Source of the DNA: Rhyacichthys aspro
Lineage: Eukaryota; Chordata; Actinopteri; Gobiiformes; Rhyacichthyidae
Reading direction: 5' to 3'
NCBI GenBank assembly: GCA_036850595.1
Contig: CM072170.1
Coordinates: forward strand, 17,279,932 to 17,343,931
Length of the DNA stretch: 64,000 bases
The position numbers and the translations under genes are program-made. Shown here one piece after another: positions 43,103 to 55,110 of this stretch (its first letter is position 1; the number at the start of each line of letters is the position of its first letter). Under the pieces are notes generated by a model. The model did not search any database. It saw only the letters and a program-made list of their open reading frames with translations, and was not told the origin of the DNA.

Positions 43103-43270
43103 GAAAGTAATGTACCTTTGTCAGTGGGAGTTTGACTCATTTAGTTTTAGATTTTTAATTTAATATAATGTAATAGTTTGAAACACATTTGTGTTTTGTT
43201 AATTCCAAGGAAGTTGTTGACCTTTAAATAAATGTCTGTCCTTGTTAAATTTAGGTGGTGGGTTTTAACT

Positions 43271-43334
43271 GGCATTGTTAGTGTGGACCCCACCTCAGGC
43301 TCAAAGCTGCTGGCATAGGCTTGTGGGTGGCTGG
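43271..43334 (-). repeat. Dispersed repeat, 'ggagcctatcccagc' family
   Basis: Reversed, 'cagccacccacaagcctatg' 'ccagcagctttgagcctgag' 'gtggggtccacact' aligns with the copies at 119 and 7083. Short, diverged. Confidence 0.45.
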
Positions 43335-46300
43335 ACTGAGCAGTGGAACTGAGCAGTGGAACATGAATGATTAAAGGAAAGTATTAAAAGTATAAAAAGA
43401 CACAATTTAACTTAATATGTATGCAAACCTGGGTGCACAGTGGCAGGCTGGTTAGCACACCTGCCCCCACAGCGAGAATAATTTCTATTAGTTAATATCA
43501 TGAAGCTAACGAATAACCATTTCCCAAAACACCGTTAGTAAATGTTAATTCTGCTATATAACTATTCAGCAGTTTAATTAATCAAATTTAGGATAGTGTT
43601 CAGTACAACTCCCATCACATTTGAAACCAAAATGCAGAGGCTGAATGTCCTTTGGGTGCAAGTATAATAGTGGGGATCCAAATTTTACAGTCAACAGATG
43701 CATCCTAACCTGACTCTGCCAGATAGAACTGCTCCACAGAACATAGTCTATTTCTCAGTACCATCTGGGAAGGCTCCCGCTGAAAGCGTTTGCAAAAGGG
43801 AGATGCCTTCTGTCAAAAACTTGGTGTTGATTGGATGAAGAGACTAGTATCCGCTTAGAATGAGGTTTCTTTAACCAATCACAGCACCGATATGACGTGC
43901 CACTCTTTGCGCTTCTTTCAAAGAAGAAATACTCTCTACTTCTGATAAAACTGAGTCGACAGCAGCGTCAACGCTAACGTCTTTCGGCGTAGCCATGTTG
44001 AAAACAAAGAGGAGAAGAGAGCGCTTGTTGCTTTCATCAAATTAAAAACCCGCCTCTACCTGTTAGTGCTGCAACATCATTGGTCAAAAGAGTTCGGTGA
44101 GTCCATGGTTCGCGACTCAAGCGGTTTGGTTGGTGCAATACAAGATGGATTTACAAGAGTTTTGGGAAACTCCCAAATCTCTGCAAGAATCCAGCTGCAG
44201 CGCAAGATTAGATGCATGACCCCCTGTAGACCTAGGGTTGTGAGTCAGACTGAATCACCAATGAAACCCACAGTATGCTAGCAGCTTAGTGTGGTCCAAA
44301 GCAGGTTTAGCTAAAACATTTGATGAATCTGAGATCTTTTAACACTCATTTTAGGAATCATTAAGGGAAACTCCCTATTTCAGTGCTGGCAATGATTGCT
44401 TGAACACTTGTGTTATAAAGTTATTTTCTTTTTAACACAAAGTTCTTCAGAAAGAGCAACAAAAGGATTTCAAATGTGATTCATAAATGCACTGCTTTTG
44501 ATGTGCATTGTGGTTGAGTTCATTCAAACCCAAGCCTGTTAACTCTTATTCATTGTCACTAGTTAGGGCTGAGGCATAAAGAGAGGCAATGGCAATGTAT
44601 GGTGTTTTTATTAATGATGATATCAACCTGTTGACTTGAATCTCACAAAAAAGTAAACTTGGAAATCTGAAGCAATTTAACTTCATTCAATATAATCTGT
44701 AAAAAAATAAAAATAAAAAGTGAGAGACCAAATCTATATTGGCTATCTGTTCATGAACACCACACAAGGAAAATTGCTGTAACTTTTGTATGAGGTCCAC
44801 TTTCAAAAACTTTAATGTATGTTATTTGTCAGACTCAGAGTCACTTAACCAGGCTGCCATTGTGAAGTCCCTGCTGAGTTGCTGCTGACTGGTGTGTACT
44901 GACGACACAACTGGACCATAATGGCTGACGAGAGCTGCAGAATATGACAGTGTGACTAAAGAGAGGCGGCCTGTTATCCATCACAACGTGAGCCTGGGCT
45001 CGGAACAGCAGAGTGAGGAGGCTATTCTTAGACACCAGCCACATCCCCGACACGCTGTTTACTCATTTACAAGTCACTAGATTGAATTTGTGTGGTCTAA
45101 TCATTTTCCGTCATTTTGACATGAGCTGTCAGAGTAATGAGATAGACACATGCAAAATGTAAATGTTGTTTTTGTTCCTTTTTTTCCCCTTCAACAGCTG
45201 GAGAAACTGCTCCAAAGCATTTACTGCTACTTTTTTAAAACAAGTTACATGGGATTCTCAGTTAATTCAATAATCTGGTGGACCCTCTGGTTTCTTTGGT
45301 CATTTGGGGCCTTGAAAATGAGGCTGAAACTAACGTGTGCCACTTTCCAAACCAAAGTTGGGTATAAAAATCCTACTCATCGTGAAACTGTTAGTAGCTC
45401 TGCGCCAACTCTGACCTGGCATATGCAAAATATGGAGACATGGCACAAAGGCAACACATTAGGCAAATGAGAAAACTGTTGCTTTTACTGCAGACACACA
45501 TTCATTTTAAAAGAATATGGCCTACCCCTCAAAAATTGTTTTTATCAAATGCTACAAATAAATAACATAATTTAAGTACTAAAATCCCTTGTCAAAATGA
45601 TTTTAAACATTACATTAATAAGGACATCAAGGAGGTTTTGACAATGTGTTGTTTATTGGATCTAAATTTGGAAACATATAAAAACAGCTCTGCTACATAC
45701 GTCATGATGGCTGCCCTGGTATTGCTGGAAAATTATGCCAACTGCCGACCTCACGAAACCTTGAGGATTTCCCGGGCCATAATGATGACGAGCTAATGAG
45801 CCGTTTTAGATTCCCAGAGCCATTCTGTTGGATATATGCTCTGAATTGGGTCCAGTCAGTCAAGGAGAACCACGCCATCCAGGTCCAGTATCAGTTCTCG
45901 CCACATTAGGATTTCTGGCAGCCGGAGGGAATTGGCTGGCAGGTATATGTTTAATTAAATACACTTTATACAGCTATATTGGCAACGACTTATAAAAAGA
46001 CTAATAGGGCTAACTTTGTTTCTGTCAAAAATCAGGTATATCCCAGTCTTCATTCAGTGTTTCTCTTAAAATAAACAATAAAGTTTTTCTTAACATGTTT
46101 GATCTATTCAATATTGTTTGTTTTAGCTTCTCCAACTGTGAGAAACTACGATTTGTTGTGAATTGACCTCAAAGGTGAGTTATTCTAAAATACAAAGAGG
46201 CATAGAGTTCTCAAAAGCAATAGTGCGAAAACAAACAAAAGCTAAAATATAACAGTTAACACCTTTTTGTTTTATTGCGAACAAACCCTTTGAGACTCTC

Positions 46301-47063
46301 GGCACCAGTCTGACCCCCGTAAACCTTCCACTCAGAGATCACCTGCAAATCAATGTGCTTTTTATTGAAGATGACTTGTACTGTACACTTCTTTCTGAGC
46401 CATAGTTTGAAAAGAAAACCCACAATCCCCGTCATTAGTCTGCCTGCATTTAAAGAGTCTAAAAGGAACAAAATCTGGGGTCATAGGTTTGGCAGAGGTT
46501 TTATCAGTTTTCTTATTTAATGTGCATGTTTGAAAAGTTAAAATAACATTACACGAGTTCATAAAATGATTTAGTCAATAACATACTTTCATTTAGAGAA
46601 AAGGTTGAAAAGAGTAAAAATGTTGAGGCTTCACCCACATGTCAGGGATTGCACTATTTTCCTTTATTGCAATATACCATAGGGCTCACAATATATCAGT
46701 CTAATTTTTTTCTCTTCTATGTGAAGCTAGATAAAGGTGGCAAATACAAATGTTTTTTGGGTTTGGATTTGGTTCAGACTGGGCAACATATGTATGTGTT
46801 GTCCTCACTGGTGAAGAACAACTGTGTAAATTGCCCATTGTGATTTCTATACCTTATACCCTATACCCAAACCCAGGAGTATTCCCTACTTAAACGGAGA
46901 CCTGAAGGCTAATCAGCTGGATCTGGAATATTGAGCTGTTATTCATTGTAAAGTGGATGCACAAAAAAGAGGTGGCTGTCTGTGTTAACGTCCATACAGT
47001 GGGTAGAGGGTGCTAAGTGGGGCAAGAAGGTGGATGACACATTTTAAAGTTGCCCACCCCCAG

Positions 47064-47171
47064 GAGGATCTCTGTCATCTGCTCCAAGGAGTCCCCCTGA
47101 AGAGCCTGTCACCCCAGCAGCTGAAAGACTTTATTACAGATGGACAGGAGTCACACTTCCTGCTGATGTGA
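47064..47171 (+). other. Exon-like segment of unknown identity
   Basis: After an acceptor-like 'tgcccacccccag', a phase-0 frame reads EDLCHLLQGVPLKSLSPQQL, then KDFITDGQESHFLLM and TGA. A GTGAGA donor-like site at 47168 would instead make it an internal exon of 104 bases. Codon choice (many CTG, CAG, GTC, CCC) looks coding. I do not recognise the peptide, and no linked exons were found, so it may be a conserved non-coding or decayed piece. Confidence 0.25.
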
Positions 47172-48296
47172 GAACAGTTACAACAGCCCCAGAATCCCCT
47201 GTGTTGGTGCAAAGGTGTATTCTAGATATATTTTTAGTGTTTTTCCATTTCCTACTTCACAAAGACCCCCTATCTACCCTAATTATTATTACACATTTAT
47301 ATTACACATTGCCAAATAACGCCAAAATATGTCAAGAAGAGATATGGAAAAAGAGCAAAAGCACAAAAGATTATAGTGTACTGCATATAAAGCATCTGAT
47401 GTGCCATGAAAGAAATACACTGAGCTAGAAATACACTTTTATATTAATTTGCTCTATTATATTGTATATTATTACGTTATATAGTCTCTATTTTAAAACT
47501 TTGTCATGTTTTTGGACTCCACAATACAGAAAAAGTGAAGAAAAGTTACACCACATAATGCCATTTAACAAATCCTGTCTTATAAATGCCACAACCTTCA
47601 GTCCGACAGAGCCATGTGTCACGCAACACTGACACACAGCTGGTCCCAGGACGTAGAGAGTCACGCTTGTTGTCACGGACCACAAGTCCATCTCTGAGCG
47701 CTGCAGTCTTCTCACCTCATTCAAAGTGTCTCAGGTGTTCTTTGTTGAACGTGCAATTGAAAAGATGTAGTGATGGTAACAGTAAAAGTACATCGATCAT
47801 TTTTCATGCCAGCTCAGCTCATAGAAGAGGGTGTAAAACATGAGATCTCTGGATTAGCCCCACTGCAATTGTTAACTACATCCTAATTATCATTTTGTGC
47901 TGGCTGCCTCTGCCATCTCATGTCCTTGGGCAATTATCTAATGCCTGCTCAGAAAAAAAAGAGAGTTCTTATTTCTTTTAGAGTGAGCACATCTTTAGAC
48001 TGCCTAGGGCAATTTTGCCTGGAGCAAAGACTAAAATATTTGATTATCTGGTCACATGCATAAAGGGAAAGAGGAAAGAAGATGTGGTACAACATAACAA
48101 GACAACACAAAATCTAAATGCTCTGGATTCTTAACAAGGACTAAGTTGAATAAAAGACACACTATCTGGGGACAGTGTGTCAAAGATCACTGATTCTTTT
48201 CTTCTGAGGGAATTGTGAAAAGATACCGGCTCCATATGTCCTCAGGTATAATGTATATGGAGCTGAAAGATATGGCAGCAATGACATTAAAGTTTT

Positions 48297-48985
48297 GATT
48301 CAATTCAATTCAAAAGGGTTTATTGTCATATGTACAGTATAGAAACAGGCTTCACTGTACAATGAAAGTCTTTCTTTGCTGTCCACAGTGAATGCCATGT
48401 AGAAGATAGAAATAAAGTATAAAAATAGATAAATACAAATTATTTCTAAGTACAATGCAGATTCTAAATATAGTGCAAATTAAAAGCAGAGTATGATGGG
48501 AATTATATACATAACTGTACAGTAAAGTGCAAATGAGCTGTATAGTGCAACATAAGCTGCATTAATGCATGTAATGTAAACATATAAAGTGTAAACAGTC
48601 ATCTGTAAGTGAACAGTGGGGATAGTCCATGATTCTAGACTCCTGTCAGCTGTTCAGGAGTCTGATGGCGTAGGGAAAGAAAGAGTTCTTCAGTCGTGTA
48701 GTCCTGCATTTCACACTCCTGTACCTCCGGCCTGAGGGTAGAAGTGTGAACAGTCTGTGTTGGGGGTGGGTGGGGTCCTTGATGATGGAGGCAGCTCTCC
48801 TGTGGACTCTGCGCTGGTAGATGCTCTGCAGAGTGGGCAGTGGAGTCCTCGTGATCTTCCCAGCAGTCTTCACCACTCTCTGCAGAACTGTGGTGCTGCC
48901 GTACCACACGGTGATGCAACTGGTCAGGATGCTCTCAACAACGCAGCTGTAGAAGTTTCTGATGTCGTATGTAGCACAGTTAGTT
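48297..48985 (-). mobile_element. LINE 3' end with intact ORF2 C-terminus
   Basis: The lower end has an 'attca' tandem tail (48297-48315) joined to 'gggtttattgtcata'. The minus strand then has about 300 bases of 3' UTR and a clean frame ending at about 48650: ESILTSCITVWYGSTTVLQR, then VVKTAGKI, LPTLQSIYQRRVHRRAASII and LFTLLPSGRRYRSVKCRTTR, ending FFPYAIRLLNS. This is the C-terminal region after the reverse transcriptase of L2/CR1-like fish LINEs. With no stops or frameshifts over about 100 codons it looks younger than the other LINE pieces. The 5' part is missing, as usual. Confidence 0.75.
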
Positions 48986-49346
48986 TATATAGACAACTTC
49001 TAACTGTACCTGAGCGGGTGTAAACTTGAGGACAGGACAGTGGACATGCTGTCAGGGAAAAGACAGTTTTAACTTTCTAAGGACATTTTTTTTTATCAAA
49101 ACACAAAAGAGGTGTCAGTCTGTACAAACATCCACCAGTATACAGTGGTACAACAGTGAGGAGTTCCTTCTTTCTACATCTAAAGGGAGCCCTGACCACT
49201 CACACAGACATAATTGGCCAAATTGCCCCGTCACGGTCCAGCAACATGAAAAGAAAACACTGCAAAAATGCGCCACACAGAACCATTTGTGATCTGTCTT
49301 CATTAGTAGAATGGACCTGAATGACTGCCGTCCTTTTGCCCTTTAG

Positions 49347-49414
49347 CTCGTCTTGCGCTTTCAGAAGCTGAATAAACATGGCTCAGTCCACTTCACAAAG
49401 CTCCAATTACAAAG
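49347..49414 (+). other. Exon-like segment of unknown identity
   Basis: 68 bases between an acceptor-like 'tccttttgccctttag' and a GTGAGC donor-like site. Only one of three frames is open, LVLRFQKLNKHGSVHFTKLQ plus two residues. No family was recognised; a chance pairing of splice-like motifs is quite possible. Confidence 0.18.
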
Positions 49415-49994
49415 GTGAGCCAAAGTCAAACGTGCAGCCGTGAACAACAGAGCAATGAGAATGGAGTAACTTTTTCTGGGGTAACACTATCACTACTGGC
49501 AGCAAAGGAGCTCTTAAATAAATGAAGCCAATTCCCCTGTGGGCCGTCAAAGGGCCTATCGCTACTGCTGTAGTGATGTGTATTGATTAGCTGCACATTT
49601 ACATTTGCTTTCCTGACTCGCTGATGCACGCTCAGCTGACTCTTCTGAATCGTCACTCACCTCAACTTGAAAAACAAATTTGCATGTATTATAAAAATTA
49701 ATTTCATATTCATTGTGGGTGAATCCAAACTGAACATATTCATCTCACAGTCTTGTCAACTTAACTTGACCTGGCACATTGAACCACTCATTGTGACCCA
49801 CTAAGAACGTTCCTGTGATACATGACGGATGAATTGCAGGACAAGACAGCTGTCAGATATAGATATATTTTTATTGCCTTTATTTGATCTCCAGGACTGA
49901 GATGGTGTTCAGCATTATTAAACTGGCCAGATGGACTTGGTGACTTACTACAATTGTAAACATTTATCTAAAATATTTTTGCGATGCTCTATTT

Positions 49995-50396
49995 CAGTGG
50001 TGTCAAACTCAAAGTGGTGAGGGGCCACCTTAGTTAATAAGAATCCTTTCAGGGGCCGAAGATGGTGACATTTGGAAGCTTTTATTACATTTTGAATGTG
50101 AGATATCATCTTCATTTTAGTCTTACACAAGTTATCTTTTAACTTTAATTTCATCTGTTTATGGAAACTCTTTGTAGTTGGATTTCAACAGGTTTTAGTT
50201 GGATTCAAACAAGGTTATTTAGATTTGAATGGGTTTTAATTGGATTTGAACAGGTTTTAGTCAGATTTGAACATGTTTTAGTTGGATTTCAACAGGTTTT
50301 AGTTTAATTTGTAGCAAAAATCGAATTCATTAAAACCTAGTGCCAAAAATATAACTTTCCAAATGTATTGAAGGGCCACATAAAACACTGCAAAGA
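49995..50396 (+). mobile_element. hAT element with internal minisatellite, copy 3 (3' end missing)
   Basis: It starts 'cagtggtgtcaaactcaaa', matching copy 2 closely, and contains the 21-bp 'aacaggttttagttggattt' units (50175-50310) and the shared 'tagtgccaaaaatataa' and 'agggccacataaaacactgcaaag' segments. Similarity stops at 50396, where copy 2 continues into 'ggccgcatttggcc'. The right inverted repeat and target duplication are absent, so the copy is truncated. Confidence 0.8.
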
Positions 50397-52336
50397 TCCA
50401 GAGGTAGTTTAATCCATTTGTTCCACTATGAGGAAATAATCATGAATGATCAGGAACCAGACTAATTCTTTGTATAGAATGAAAAAGAAGAAATAGATGG
50501 CTTATTTTTATTGACAATTGTTCAAAACACTTAAAATGGTCAGATTCCGGATTAAACATGGCTCAGTGAGGTGTCCAGTGCCCAAGACGGTGTCAGATGA
50601 CTGTATTTTCATTCTCATAGCTGACAAATGCCGATTGTTAGTAGACTTGTGCAGATTTTTTTGGCTACAGGGAAATACAGCAGGAGGATAGCTACAGATC
50701 TAATAAAGCAGGCTGAGAGGACTCCAACCCTCCGTGGGCCATTGGGAGCCTGATAACCTGACTATAGAGTTTCCCTGTGTCTGTGGAAAAGTGCTGATCC
50801 AGCAGACTGTGTCCTACACAGATAGGCCTTCACAAAGAAACACCGGCATGTTTTTTGTTATCTTCCTCTTTGTTTCTATACACCATGGATGTACTATATG
50901 ACCTGGACACGGTACCTACTCCTCTGCCCCGTCATCAATTACACCACTAGGCACACACTCTATTGCACCAAAAAATAATCCCATGCAACATTGTACAAAA
51001 CACCATTGTACACCATGTATTAACCCATAAATTAGATTAGAACTAAGCTTTACTAATGTGATACAAGGAAGGGAAGTGAGCCAGCACTGACAGCAAGCAA
51101 ACTTGTGACATCTTTGAAACAACATTAGAAATACAGTAAGTATGTCACTAAAGTGTCATTTTAAGCATGGATTATGTAGTTTTGGTGCCATCTGCTGGTA
51201 TTATTGCAGATGACAATTCCACACCTCACCACCCCCTCCCTTTTTTTCATATATTGAATAGTCAGCATCTATGGTAGCCCTGCAGGGACATACTGTTGAA
51301 ACTGTTATGAACAACCCTAGTGGAAATAGGTCAAATGATGAATTCATTTGAAATCAGTTTAGTGATTTAACTACTGACTATATAGTTTTGACAGGTGTTC
51401 CATTTTAGTCAATTTTATACTGCAATGTTTTACACAGTGCTCCTTTAAAACATAAATTACATTAAGTAGTAACTCCTTTAATGAGGCTACAGATTCACAG
51501 ACTCTGACCTTATTCCAAATATGGTCATCACTTCTGTCTTCATAAACTCACTCTACTGAACGGCAAAGCTTTATCGGCCCTTTGCCAGTTATTAGGGGTG
51601 AGTTTGTCGCTAAATAGTCTGGTAGTTAATTACAGAATTCATTTTAGAATCTACTCTAACTCTGAATGTGAGAATTGCATCTCTTTTTGTCTAAAAGTGG
51701 TTCCTGACACTAAACAAGAACGTATGAAAATCTTTTTGTTCTACCATAAGCAGCACCTGAGACACATGAATATGTGAGACCTCATGGTGATGCACAGGGA
51801 CATGATGAGTGGATGCAATTGTCTCATAAATCACAGCATGGGCAACTGGAATAAAAGACCGTCATCTAGTGGTGTGAATGGAAATTACATCTGAAACACA
51901 AGCAATGAGAAATGAATTTAGAACTATTATATAACTTGCCATATTTGGAAGTAATGGATGCCCCTCTGTTTAAATCAGCAATTCGCATGAAGCACTGGTT
52001 GAACATTAGAGTGATTAGTAAATGGACTGCATTGATTACTCCACAGTGATTGATCAGGTTTTAATGGTGCAACTGTATCCAGGAGACAACATCCATTGTC
52101 CTACAAGAGTAAGAGAACCACCATAGTGAGAGTGCACATGCAAACACAGACTCTCTGAACATAGCCAGAGATTGTGCCCTACCTATTGTGCCAACTATTT
52201 TCTATTTGGATCTAAAAATGGAGACATACATTTGGGCATAAAGCTCTGGACCATCATTGTTTTTAACTGAAGACATCTAAAAAATGTGGTCCTTGTCATA
52301 TGTCATACACCATATGTCCTGGTCATGCCCCACAGT

Positions 52337-52870
52337 CAGTATGTTTACCTGCAGAGCTTACTTGTAGACGCTGATTGCTCGATTAAACCCTCTCAGTGAG
52401 AGTTCTCACTTTGTCTGAGTTTACATGCCCAAGAGAGAATCAAACTTCTGTGTTCCCAGCGATCCACTCAGACTAATGTGTTTAACATCATTGAGCCTGC
52501 TGTTAAAAAGAAAAAAGAGGCAAATGTTAAACCTGACTTGTTTGGAGGGGTTAATTGCTTGTTTCAAATATGTGTCTAGGCTGATCTAAAAATAAGTGAG
52601 TATTGCTCTAACTTCTGGTTTATGTGTCTTTTTCATTTGTTTATGCGTGTTACTCTGTGCTGCTGTCCAGCTCTGGAGCATGCTCAGACAGCTGTGTCTG
52701 ACCTTAATTGGAGTAAGCTGTATACATGTTGCAATAGTACAACAATGAACCACATTATCCAGGTGTGTTAATCCATTTTGGAGAAATTTGAATGACTGCT
52801 GACATGCAGTTTAAACTCTGGTTATAATCAGACCAAGGCAATGAATCAAATTTGGGCGTGTAAACTTAAT
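52337..52870. mobile_element. Possible non-autonomous DNA element
   Basis: The left edge 'agtatgtttacctgcagag' and the right edge reversed, 'aagtttacacgcccaaatt', are roughly inverted. Internal phrases such as 'gattataaccagagtttaaa' (right side, reversed) are characteristic of a common fish repeat. Ends and class are uncertain. Confidence 0.35.
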
Positions 52871-53595
52871 TATTGTGTGAGGGACAAACAACAATTAAAT
52901 GGAGTTCCTCAGCCTTGTGTAAGACAGATGTCCTGTAAATGTGAAGGCACTATACTAGCTCTCCATTTGTCTTGCTGATATGTATTGACATGTGTTGTGG
53001 GATGGATGGCCAAATAAATTGGAGCTGAGGCCAGTGAAGGAACATAATGGATATGGTCGGCTTGAATGACCGCATGGCTGTAGGGCGTGTAGGGCTGTAC
53101 TGGCTTAGTTGTTTTATGGTTGCTACACTACACAAGTTGGAAGCATATAAAGAAACAATCCCAAGCGTGTTGTAATGAAATAAAGCTCTACAAACCAAGT
53201 TTGTTTTACCTGATGGTAAAGTAGGTTTATTTCAGGTATACTGTATAAATTAACGAAAGTTTGATGAAATGTTAGTTCAATGAGATTTTTGACCCACGTT
53301 CATTCTGTTGGTTTAACTTGACTTACTGTAAGTGACTGAGCATGCTATCAAAGTCAGCAGCAGATTTTTTTTTCTGGTGGTGCTATGGGGATGCTCTAGT
53401 CTTCAGTGAGGTGTAATTTCATCAACTATACAGTAAAATATTAAAAGCAACAGTAACAAGTTCCAATTAATCAAACCTGACTCAAAAAAAAAAAAGGTTT
53501 ACACAAGGTTGCTGTTGTGCACCGCACAAAACCAAAGAACATCACAAGCAAAACAAGGACAAAGACACAACACTTCACACCCACAGAACATTTAG

Positions 53596-54092
53596 AGTGT
53601 GTTTACACTTCTGGTCCACTTCATTTAGTCTGCACAAAAACTAATTCCATTAAAATTACCCATTTAGCTTGGTCCGCTGCAAAAAGCCACTGTGAACATA
53701 GCGTTCATATCTGGCATTTTAAATTGTGAACCAAACAACAACAACAACAAATGTAGAAAAACACACTAGATAGTTAGCCCAAATGCTAATAAGGCATTTT
53801 ACCGCCTCAGTGCTCCTTTTTATTTTCATTTTTCCAGTCTCCTGAAAATTAACGTAATGTGACATTTTTGTCACTAATTTGTGACACTCTTCCTGATTGG
53901 GCTTCTATTGTCTGTGGTGCGCTTAGGGTTTACATTTTTATCAAACCATACCAGAGTTCAGTTGAAAGTGTATGTTTGGTGCAAACTAAGGTTCATATAG
54001 CAGCAATCACACTTATCCAAGTGAAACACATGCACACAGCAACTGCACCAGAGTTGGTTTTAACCACACCAAACACGCAAGAGTGAACACAC
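53596..54092. mobile_element. Terminal-inverted-repeat element related to the 61.8-kb fragment
   Basis: The left end 'gtgtgtttacactt' and right end, reversed, 'gtgtgttcactctt' are inverted repeats with two mismatches. Internally, 'accataccagagttcagttg' (53945-53965) reappears in the opposite orientation at about 61885-61915, showing a dispersed family. There is no coding potential beyond short chance frames. Confidence 0.5.
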
Positions 54093-54388
54093 CTTTACAC
54101 ACAGAGAGGACTCTGAAGATTAATCTGCTTGTAGCTGTGGAGTAGAAACTGTCAGTGTGCTTTTTGAATTGTGGTGCTGAAGTCGTGATAATGGATCTAA
54201 TTCCAAACTTTAGTGTGTGTGGAAAAAGACTTTTGACTGAAACTGATTTTGAGGCAGGGACTAGGAGAAATTCCTGTGAATTTGATTTCATAATTCACTC
54301 CTGTTCTGTGTCTACTGTAAGAGTATTGAGAGCTGCTGAGATTCAGTTGTTCTGTTTAAGTTCAATTTAGAGCTGTGACTTTTTTTAA

Positions 54389-54553
54389 AGATTTTTGGGG
54401 CTTTTGGGCCTTTATTTACTACACTGTAGATAGACATGAAACAGGGTGAGAGAGAGTGGAATGACACTGAGTTAAAGACCCAAGCCAGAATCGAACCGGT
54501 GTCTCCTGATTGCGTGGTATGTCCTCTACCAGGTGAGTCACTGAGGCACCCCA
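54389..54553 (-). mobile_element. tRNA-derived SINE
   Basis: Reversed, the head reads 'ggggtgcctcagtgactcac' then 'ctggtagaggacatacc' (A box region) and 'ccggttcgattctggcttgg' (B box), followed by a pyrimidine-rich body 'ccactctctctcaccctgtt'. A tail with 'aaataaaggcccaaaag' follows. It is the best-preserved member of a family with copies at 16361 and 7333. Confidence 0.75.
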
Positions 54554-54974
54554 GTACAGTAAAAACCCAGAAAATTCACTGTGTATCTTAAACGCTCTGT
54601 AGTAGAGTGTGGCATCTGGTTCATCATTAGTATTAGTGTGGGACCAGACAGGGAGACAGTACAAGATGGTCAAGAGAGAATCACATTTGAATAACTTTCA
54701 CAAATAGAGGCAACATGAGCTCTAATGTTGCTATGGTTGTAGTAGTTTGGTTACACTGTGAAGGTGCTCTCTGTGAGTGAGATGTAAGAGAGAGGTTACG
54801 CTGAATTTGTGGGATTGTATACAGTACTCTAGAGAAACATGCAAAAACAGTCCACGAAACTATTACCCTTGCTCTATTAAGCTTTGTCACTAATATTCTA
54901 CAGAGGACATACAAAGTAGCCTCCCAGTATAAACCTCTGAAATACCAATTTGACAGTACACAGGCTCTGGAGCA

Positions 54975-55110
54975 GGAGTCCCCAATTAGTTTTCCCCAAG
55001 GGCCGAAAAATGCAAAGCAAATGACACCAAGAGCCAGAAAAATTTTTATCTAATTGTGCCAGTCTAAGATGTTTCATTTGCTGATTACTAAAACCAAACC
55101 AGTATTACTG
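54975..55110 (+). mobile_element. hAT-like terminal fragment
   Basis: The start 'caggagtccccaattagttt' followed by 'ccccaagggccg' resembles the common hAT (Charlie-like) terminus CAGGGGTCCCCAA. No matching right end or target duplication was found, so this is a one-ended remnant with uncertain right limit. Confidence 0.4.

Noticed and set aside
48635..49023. Plus- and other-frame ORFs opposite the LINE C-terminus
   Set aside because: Shadows of the minus-strand LINE frame that carries LPSGRRYRS and AIRLLNS.
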